Shown in pieces: positions 5,524 to 10,347 of a DNA stretch of 10,347 nucleotides (its first letter is position 1; the number at the start of each line of letters is the position of its first letter). Source of the stretch: Desulfocapsaceae bacterium (GTDB lineage: Bacteria > Desulfobacterota > Desulfobulbia > Desulfobulbales > Desulfocapsaceae). The notes below the pieces were generated by a model. The model saw only the letters and a program-made list of their open reading frames with translations, had not been told where the DNA came from and did no database searches. The position numbers were made by a program, and so were the translations under genes. The stretch spans positions 1 to 10,347 of the forward strand of contig JAOZLO010000015.1 in the NCBI GenBank assembly GCA_029934775.1. Direction: 5' to 3'.

Positions 5524-6933
5524 ATGTTATCAATGAATCTTCGCGAGCAGAGTTCCCTGATTGCCAGGTTGCTGCATTTTTTTGACTGTTGCCTGGTGGT
5601 TGGTTATCTGTGGGCTTTAGTTTATTGGTACAGGGTTCCCTGGAGCCCGTATTATACTCGTCTTCTCCTAATCACTTTCGTACTCTGTTTCATAAGTTTC
5701 CAGTCTTTTCAGTTATACCGATCATGGAGGGGATGGAAATATTTTATCGAATTTGTTGTGATTCTAAAGGCATGGGCAGCCGTAATAGGCATTCTTCTCT
5801 TTTATTTCTTTGTTTTTAAATTATCCGAGGGTTATTCAAGGGTAGTCTTTCTTGTATGGTCGCTGACAATGCCCTTTCTTCTGTTTTTTATCCATGTTAC
5901 CGCAAGAAAAGCATTGCGAAAGATAAGGTCAAATGGCAAAAACGTCAGAAGGGCTGTGGTTGTAGGAGCCGGGGAGCTGGGAATCAATCTAGTGAAGGAA
6001 GTCGAGGAAATGCCATGGTCTGGTATTGATGTGCTCGGCTTTTTTGATGACAAGATTGATGAAGAGACGGTAGGGGATGTCTATGGTAAGCCCCTGCTTG
6101 GTAATATTTCAGCAATAAACGGTTATCTCGAGCAGCATGAGATTGATTATGTCTATATCGCGCTGCCAATGAGGGCTGAGAAAAAAATATTCACAATTTT
6201 AAGAGAATGCAGGTCTCTTGGAGCACGTATTTATCTCATTCCCGATCTCTATGTTTATGGGCTGCATCACGCCGAGATTCAGTCTCTCGGGGAACTGCTG
6301 ATCCTCAATTTCAACCCCCATACAGAATGGAAAAGAGGATTTGATCTACTGTTTTCTCTTGTGACTCTGATTTTACTCTCACCTTTTCTGCTTATCATAG
6401 CTCTGCTTGTCAAGCTCAGCGATGGAGGACCTGTGTTTTATCGTCACAGGAGAATTACTGCTGCCGGTAAATCATTTAATTGCTTGAAATTCAGGACAAT
6501 GCGAGTTGGAGCAGCCAATGAATTAAGCAAAATACTTGCTGAGAACAGTAAACTAAGAGAAGAGTGGAAACATAATTTTAAACTTAAAAAGGATCCTCGT
6601 GTCACTGCAATAGGCCGTTTTCTCCGCAGGACAAGCCTGGATGAATTCCCCCAATTTATCAATGTTGTTCGCGGGCAGATGAGTGTTGTTGGAGCAAGGC
6701 CAATTGTCGGTGATGAACTCAATAATTTTTATAAGGAGAGTGCCGGTAGATATTGTTCTATGAAACCAGGTATTACCGGTCCCTGGCAGGTTGGCCGTCG
6801 CTCGGATGGAGATGAATATGAGGAGCGGGTTCGTATGGATGACTGGTATATTCTTCACTATTCGCTCTGGACTGATATTAAAATAATTATAAAAACGGTC
6901 TATTGCATGATTATAGGCAAAGGAGCCTATTAG
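5524..6933 (+). CDS. Polyprenyl-phosphate sugar-1-phosphate transferase, WbaP/WcaJ family
   Basis: Initiating enzyme of surface-polysaccharide synthesis. It moves a sugar-1-phosphate from a UDP-sugar to undecaprenyl phosphate at the inner membrane, giving the lipid-PP-sugar that the neighbouring glycosyltransferases extend. At 469 residues it is a full long-form enzyme. It has four N-terminal membrane helices (about 15-36, 43-65, 76-98, 106-125), a Rossmann-like middle domain with VVGAGELG at 146-153, a membrane hairpin at 272-297, and the catalytic bacterial sugar transferase domain. Catalytic-domain motifs are KFRTM (322-326), KDPRVTAIG (356-364), SLDEFPQ (371-377, catalytic DE pair D373-E374), VGARP (389-393) and GITGPWQV (416-423). 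The first sugar could be glucose, galactose or an N-acetylated bacillosamine-like sugar. I see no ribosome site before ATG 5524. ATG 5533 is a close alternative. Confidence 0.93.
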   Translation: MLSMNLREQSSLIARLLHFFDCCLVVGYLWALVYWYRVPWSPYYTRLLLITFVLCFISFQSFQLYRSWRGWKYFIEFVVILKAWAAVIGILLFYFFVFKLSEGYSRVVFLVWSLTMPFLLFFIHVTARKALRKIRSNGKNVRRAVVVGAGELGINLVKEVEEMPWSGIDVLGFFDDKIDEETVGDVYGKPLLGNISAINGYLEQHEIDYVYIALPMRAEKKIFTILRECRSLGARIYLIPDLYVYGLHHAEIQSLGELLILNFNPHTEWKRGFDLLFSLVTLILLSPFLLIIALLVKLSDGGPVFYRHRRITAAGKSFNCLKFRTMRVGAANELSKILAENSKLREEWKHNFKLKKDPRVTAIGRFLRRTSLDEFPQFINVVRGQMSVVGARPIVGDELNNFYKESAGRYCSMKPGITGPWQVGRRSDGDEYEERVRMDDWYILHYSLWTDIKIIIKTVYCMIIGKGAY

Positions 6934-7049
6934 AGATACGCACTCTTATGAAACCAGGGGGCATATCCGACTTCGATAAACTTGAGACTATGGTATTTGA
7001 GTTGCGGGCAAAGCCCGCCTTAGGGGCAAAATCACTCTGAGTAAAGATT
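6934..7049. other. Gap between polysaccharide block and coaBC, with GC-rich hairpin
   Basis: GCGGGC (7004-7009), loop AAA, GCCCGC (7013-7018) form a perfect, stable six-base stem. It is the obvious structural boundary between the polysaccharide genes and the coaBC unit. The following bases (CTTAGGGGCAAAATC) lack a U-tract, so Rho-independent termination is doubtful. The core GGCAAAGCC also occurs in the hairpin at 5193-5221. No clear promoter boxes for coaBC can be assigned by eye. Confidence 0.5.
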
Positions 7050-8246
7050 ATGACAAATGTTTTTGCAGGAAAAAATATCATTTTGGGAGTTACCGGCTCT
7101 ATTGCTGCTTTTAAGGTGGCAGGATGGGTGAGTACGCTTGCCAAAGAAGAGGCAAATGTTTCAGTTATCATGACTGACTCCGCCAGGCGTTTTGTTACTC
7201 CACTTACTTTTGAAGCTCTGTCAGGCAATAAAACTTATTGCTCAATGTTCGGCAGTAGTGACAGAGATAGTATGGCACATATCAGTCTCGGAAGAGAGGC
7301 AGATCTGCTGCTTATTGCACCTGCAACGGCAAATACAATAGCCAGGCTTGCCAATGGAATAGCAGATGATCTGCTCACTACTACTGCACTGGTAACCAGG
7401 GCAGGGGTGTTCATCTGTCCTGCAATGAACAGTAAAATGTATTCCCACCCGGCAACTGTAACAAATATAAGAAAACTTAAAAAAATAGGTTACCATGTCC
7501 TCGACCCTGCCCATGGGATGATGGCCTGTAAGGAGGAGGGGGAGGGCCGGCTTGCTGAGTGGGATGATGTCGCAGAGTATCTCGCAAAAGCACTGACTGA
7601 ACAGGAATTCATAGGAAAGAAAGTTTTGATTACTGCGGGACCTACCCGTGAGCCGTTGGATCCAGCCAGATTTTTAAGCAATCGTTCATCCGGGAAAATG
7701 GGATATGCGATGGCTCGCTCTGCTTTTCGAAGAGGTGCTGATGTGACTCTGATCAGTGGTCCGACAGCACTTTCTTGTCCGACCGGGGTAAACAGAATAG
7801 AAGTAGAGTCGGCACAGGATATGTTTGATGCAGTATTAAAACGGAGCGGCAAAACAGATATCATAGTAAAAACCTCGGCTGTTGCAGATTACAGACCCGC
7901 AAAAAGAGCTGAACATAAGGTAAAGAAAGAGCAGATTGAGCCGCACCTGTGCCTTAAACAGAATCCTGATATCCTCTATGAACTGGGAAAGAGGAAAACA
8001 GAGGGGCAAATTCTCATTGGTTTTGCCGCAGAAAGTCAGGATTTACGTGCTGCAGGAATGAGAAAGTTGAAAAAAAAGAACCTCGATCTTATTGCTGTAA
8101 ATGATATAAGTGGAACAAACAGTGGTTTTGAATCAGAGAATAATCAAGTACTTCTGCTTTTTTCCGATGGATCTGTAGATCTACCTCACACAAGCAAGCA
8201 GCATACTGCTGATCTCATCTGGGACAAGATCGTCCTTCTTAGTTAG
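7050..8246 (+). CDS. coaBC: Phosphopantothenoylcysteine decarboxylase / phosphopantothenate-cysteine ligase (CoaBC)
   Basis: Bifunctional cytosolic enzyme for two steps of coenzyme A synthesis. CoaB joins cysteine to 4'-phosphopantothenate using CTP, and CoaC decarboxylates the product to 4'-phosphopantetheine with FMN. At 398 residues it has the normal fused length. The N-terminal CoaC half shows VTGSIAAFK (14-22), active histidine H77, PATANTIARLANGIADDLL (91-109), the PAMNSKM motif with N127, and the cysteine flap C160 in MACKEEGEGRLAE. The CoaB half starts near 188 with VLITAGPTREPLD (192-204), NRSSGKMGYA (211-220), SAVADYRPA (276-284), the KVKK lysines at 290-293 and the LIGFAAES segment (322-329). 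Essential positions match E. coli CoaBC to within two residues. The ribosome site before ATG 7050 is weak. Its TAG stop shares one base with the next gene's GTG start. Confidence 0.96.
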   Translation: MTNVFAGKNIILGVTGSIAAFKVAGWVSTLAKEEANVSVIMTDSARRFVTPLTFEALSGNKTYCSMFGSSDRDSMAHISLGREADLLLIAPATANTIARLANGIADDLLTTTALVTRAGVFICPAMNSKMYSHPATVTNIRKLKKIGYHVLDPAHGMMACKEEGEGRLAEWDDVAEYLAKALTEQEFIGKKVLITAGPTREPLDPARFLSNRSSGKMGYAMARSAFRRGADVTLISGPTALSCPTGVNRIEVESAQDMFDAVLKRSGKTDIIVKTSAVADYRPAKRAEHKVKKEQIEPHLCLKQNPDILYELGKRKTEGQILIGFAAESQDLRAAGMRKLKKKNLDLIAVNDISGTNSGFESENNQVLLLFSDGSVDLPHTSKQHTADLIWDKIVLLS

Positions 8247-9472
8247 TGCCCCTAATTCACATGCAAACTGCTAGAGAACGTACCCTTTTAACTGTGACCT
8301 GCTATGGCCATTTTATGAGCCATTTTAATATGCTGGTTTTCCCAGCTATTCTTTTACCGTTGTCAGCGAGACTGGGCCTTGCGATGACTGAAACTCTTGG
8401 CCTTTCTTTTATGATGTACCTTCTGTTTGGTGTCACAGCTCTTCCCTGGGGGCTTCTTGCAGATCGCTTCGGACCACGACCGCTCCTGACAATTTTTTAT
8501 CTTGGTGCAGGAGGTTCGGCACTGCTTGCGGCAATGAATATCGATAATACTTTTTTATTGACTATTTCACTTGCCGGGATTGGACTGTTTTCCGGGATAT
8601 ATCATCCCGCCGGCTTGGGGTGGATCGCCAAAGAGATAAAAAAAACAAGTAGGGCAATGGCTTATAATGGGATGTTCGGTAATCTTGGGTTGGCATCCGC
8701 ACCACTGGTTGCAGGACTTATCAATTACTTCTATGGCATAGAAGTTCTCTATATTATTGTAGGTTGCATGAACTTTTTAGGGTTGGGATTTCTTTTTATC
8801 TGTAAAACAGGACCAGGGAATATCAGTAAAAATAACAGCTCCTCAACTGATAAGCCCACAACCCTGGCACCATTTCTGGTCCTGCTCGTAGCGATGATGC
8901 TCGGTGGAATAGTCTACAGAGGCACGTCTGTTACCCTGCCATCCTATTTCGAATTAAAGAACAGTGGCTTATTTGATGCCCTGGCCGGCCTTACAGGAGG
9001 GAGAGGAACACCCAATGTAACAGCGACTTTTTTTACATCGATTATTTACCTGGCAGGAATGGTAGCACAGTTTTTTGGAGGCAGGATCGGTGAGAAATAC
9101 GATCTTCGATATAGCTATCTGATTTTTCACAGTATCACGATTCCAGCGGCAATAGGGATGGCTGTCAGTTCAAATTTGCCTCTTGTCTTTTTTGCTCTGA
9201 TACATGGATTTTTTCTTCTTGGCATGCAGCCAATTGAAAATACCCTGGTCGCCAGATTAACTCCGCCTAACCTGATGAGTTCAGCTTATGGCATGAAGTT
9301 TATTCTTACTTTCGGTGTTGGTGCTTTAAGCGTTAAAATCATCAAACTTGTTGAGATGCAGTGGGGAATAGAGAGTGTTTTCTTCGTACTTGCCTTTGTC
9401 TCATTTTTACTCTGTACGGTGATAATTTTGATAATTAAAAAGAGTAGAGGGAGTAAAATTTTCAGCACCTAA
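8246..9472 (+). CDS. MFS transporter, Fsr (fosmidomycin-resistance)-like
   Basis: Inner-membrane transporter of the major facilitator superfamily, about 12 predicted membrane helices in two halves split by a hydrophilic loop (residues about 187-207). The MFS motif A is clear as LLADRFGPRPLL (70-81) after helix 2. The Fsr-like subgroup signature is visible in GHFMSHFN (21-28), the IYHPAG segment (about 118-123) and the NGMFGNLG/APLVAG segment in helix 5. The substrate cannot be read from the sequence. GTG 8246 overlaps the coaBC stop by one base (TAGTG), suggesting coupled translation. ATG 8261, five codons on, is an equally possible start, and neither has a good ribosome site. The stop TAA leads into an A8 run that includes the next gene's start. 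Fsr relatives are often efflux pumps. A role linked to the neighbouring CoA or tRNA-modification genes would be speculative. Confidence 0.88.
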   Translation: MPLIHMQTARERTLLTVTCYGHFMSHFNMLVFPAILLPLSARLGLAMTETLGLSFMMYLLFGVTALPWGLLADRFGPRPLLTIFYLGAGGSALLAAMNIDNTFLLTISLAGIGLFSGIYHPAGLGWIAKEIKKTSRAMAYNGMFGNLGLASAPLVAGLINYFYGIEVLYIIVGCMNFLGLGFLFICKTGPGNISKNNSSSTDKPTTLAPFLVLLVAMMLGGIVYRGTSVTLPSYFELKNSGLFDALAGLTGGRGTPNVTATFFTSIIYLAGMVAQFFGGRIGEKYDLRYSYLIFHSITIPAAIGMAVSSNLPLVFFALIHGFFLLGMQPIENTLVARLTPPNLMSSAYGMKFILTFGVGALSVKIIKLVEMQWGIESVFFVLAFVSFLLCTVIILIIKKSRGSKIFST

Positions 9473-9477
9473 AAAAA

Positions 9478-9957
9478 ATGAAGAGTCTTTATGACACCTG
9501 CAAAGGTCATATCATCTATTTTGTAACGAAGATTGGAAATGTGTCTCTGTCGGGTTTTCTATACTACCTGCAACTCAGGTTGTCTGGGAAAACCATTATG
9601 GTCACCGGGAGTTGTAATGGCTGCGGTACATGCTGCAGAAGTATCAGCCTGGAATCTGAAGGGGGCTGGCTTCGATCGGAAAAGAAATTTCGAAGGATTG
9701 TTGAAGATTTCCCCAAGTATAGCCGGTTTGAAATAACAGGCAGAGATGAACAGGGCTTTCTTCTCTTTAACTGTACCTGGGTGACACCTGAAGGGATTTG
9801 CAGGGACTATGAGAACAGACTTCCCCTGTGCAGTGCTTTTCCTGAAGCATCGCTTGTTTTTGCAGGCGGTAAGATTCCCTCAAATTGTGGCTATAGTTTT
9901 TCAGAAGTTGTACCTTTTGACAAAGTACTGAAGAACGAAATGAAGAAAATAAGATGA
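9478..9957 (+). CDS. YkgJ-type CxxCxxCC zinc/iron-chelating protein
   Basis: Small (159-residue) cytosolic protein of the YkgJ/CxxCxxCC family, whose members are thought to bind zinc or an iron-sulfur cluster. The signature is CNGCGTCC at residues 46-53 (C46, C49, C52, C53). Further cysteines at C99, C108, C118 and C137 follow the spacing usual in the family (FNCTWV, GICRDYENRLPLC, SNCGYS). The first 40 residues, before the motif, are partly hydrophobic (HIIYFVTKI, SGFLYYLQL) and may form an amphipathic, membrane-touching segment. The start lies 5 bases after the MFS stop in an A8 run with no close ribosome site, so translation probably depends on upstream coupling. Its TGA overlaps the next ATG (ATGA). 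Biochemical function is not established for most of the family. Confidence 0.85.
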   Translation: MKSLYDTCKGHIIYFVTKIGNVSLSGFLYYLQLRLSGKTIMVTGSCNGCGTCCRSISLESEGGWLRSEKKFRRIVEDFPKYSRFEITGRDEQGFLLFNCTWVTPEGICRDYENRLPLCSAFPEASLVFAGGKIPSNCGYSFSEVVPFDKVLKNEMKKIR

Positions 9958-10347
9958 AGAAAGTTCTTATATTGGAGCCGTATTATGGCGGTTCACATAA
10001 GCATTTCCTGGATGGGTTGCAGAATACAATTTCAGCAGAATATACCCTGCTAACACTTCCTGCAAGAAAATGGAAGATGAGGATGCAGCTCTCCGCACCG
10101 TGGTTTGTCTCTAAAGTCAATGAGATGCCTCTTCACAAGAGAAAATTTGATACTGTTTTATGCTCCACTTTCGTGGATGTCGGGATGCTTCGAGCCCTGT
10201 TCAGTCAAATTGAAGGATGGAACACGGATAGTCGTTATCTTACCTATTTTCATGAAAATCAGTTTGGTTATCCTCGGCAGCCTGGGGACAAATTTTTTTA
10301 TCAGTTCACTGCTATAAATTTTAATACAGCACTTGCCTCGGATCGAA
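9954..10347 (+). CDS. tRNA-queuosine mannosyltransferase-like glycosyltransferase (QTMAN/DUF3524), 3' end cut off
   Basis: Partial gene: 131 codons are present and the frame is still open at the window edge. The N-terminus reads VLILEPYYGGSHKHFLDGL (about residues 4-22), then LLTLPARKWKMRMQLSAPWF (about 32-51), FDTVLCSTFVDVG (about 64-76) and TYFHENQFGYPRQ (about 95-107). The GGSHK, LPA+KW-WR and FHENQ-YP elements are hallmarks of the family that includes human GTDC1, the enzyme that puts mannose on queuosine of tRNA-Asp; it was earlier catalogued as DUF3524. It would therefore be a cytosolic GT-B glycosyltransferase using a nucleotide sugar. The bacterial substrate is not known to me. A queuosine-tRNA or another acceptor is possible. 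The start overlaps the preceding stop as ATGA, so it is probably translated by coupling. The C-terminal donor-binding domain lies outside the window. Confidence 0.75.
   Translation, partial: MKKVLILEPYYGGSHKHFLDGLQNTISAEYTLLTLPARKWKMRMQLSAPWFVSKVNEMPLHKRKFDTVLCSTFVDVGMLRALFSQIEGWNTDSRYLTYFHENQFGYPRQPGDKFFYQFTAINFNTALASDR

Noticed and set aside
7004..7020. Intrinsic terminator after the sugar-1-phosphate transferase
   Set aside because: The GC-rich stem is real, but the required T-run is missing, so it is recorded only as a hairpin.
2772..7275. Recurring (GA)CAGAGATAG-like words at about 2778, 4925 and 7260, all encoding a DRD-type tripeptide
   Set aside because: They lie in different protein contexts, are short, and are explained by common Asp-Arg-Asp codons. 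I see no shared flanking sequence.
1..10347. CRISPR array, tRNA or rRNA genes, transposase or integrase
   Set aside because: I saw no regularly spaced direct repeats, no cloverleaf or rRNA-like sequence, and no recombinase motifs in any open frame.

Overview
The window looks like a chromosomal segment of a moderately AT-rich Gram-negative bacterium. Protein style and the intergenic palindromes (GATGGCGTCGTAAAAAGTCC type) remind me of sulfate-reducing Desulfobacterota (Desulfobulbales-like). That is an impression from memory, not a search result. All convincing genes are on the + strand. I see no rRNA, tRNA, CRISPR array, transposase or integrase.

Region 1 (1-1343): a complete FabD-type malonyl-CoA:ACP acyltransferase gene, isolated from other fatty-acid genes. 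It sits between two inverted copies of a palindromic, MITE-like repeat (80-212 and 1212-1293). The similarity between the copies extends about 28 bases beyond each hairpin.

Region 2 (1344-6933): a surface-polysaccharide block. It holds a membrane-anchored GtrB/ArnC/DPM1-type polyprenyl-phosphate glycosyltransferase, three soluble family-2 glycosyltransferases (two with rhamnosyltransferase-like features), and a WbaP/WcaJ-type polyprenyl-phosphate sugar-1-phosphate transferase. The likely logic is that the last enzyme loads the first sugar-phosphate onto undecaprenyl phosphate, the GT2 enzymes extend the chain, and the first gene makes a lipid-linked single-sugar donor. No flippase, polymerase or nucleotide-sugar synthesis gene is in view. 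Only the first two glycosyltransferase genes overlap. The other gaps are 110-185 bases and each holds an inverted repeat. One gene carries an A10 tract and another a perfect 13-bp hairpin inside its coding sequence.

Region 3 (7050-10347): a tightly packed unit of coaBC (two steps of coenzyme A synthesis), an Fsr-like MFS transporter, a YkgJ-type CxxCxxCC protein, and the start of a gene resembling the tRNA-queuosine mannosyltransferase family (formerly DUF3524), cut by the window edge. Stop/start overlaps and a 5-base gap suggest one transcript with translational coupling.

No clearly new system is evident. The best leads are the repeat-bracketed fabD unit, the coaBC/MFS/YkgJ/QTMAN-like operon, the structured 4286-4470 gap, and the possible slippage tract.
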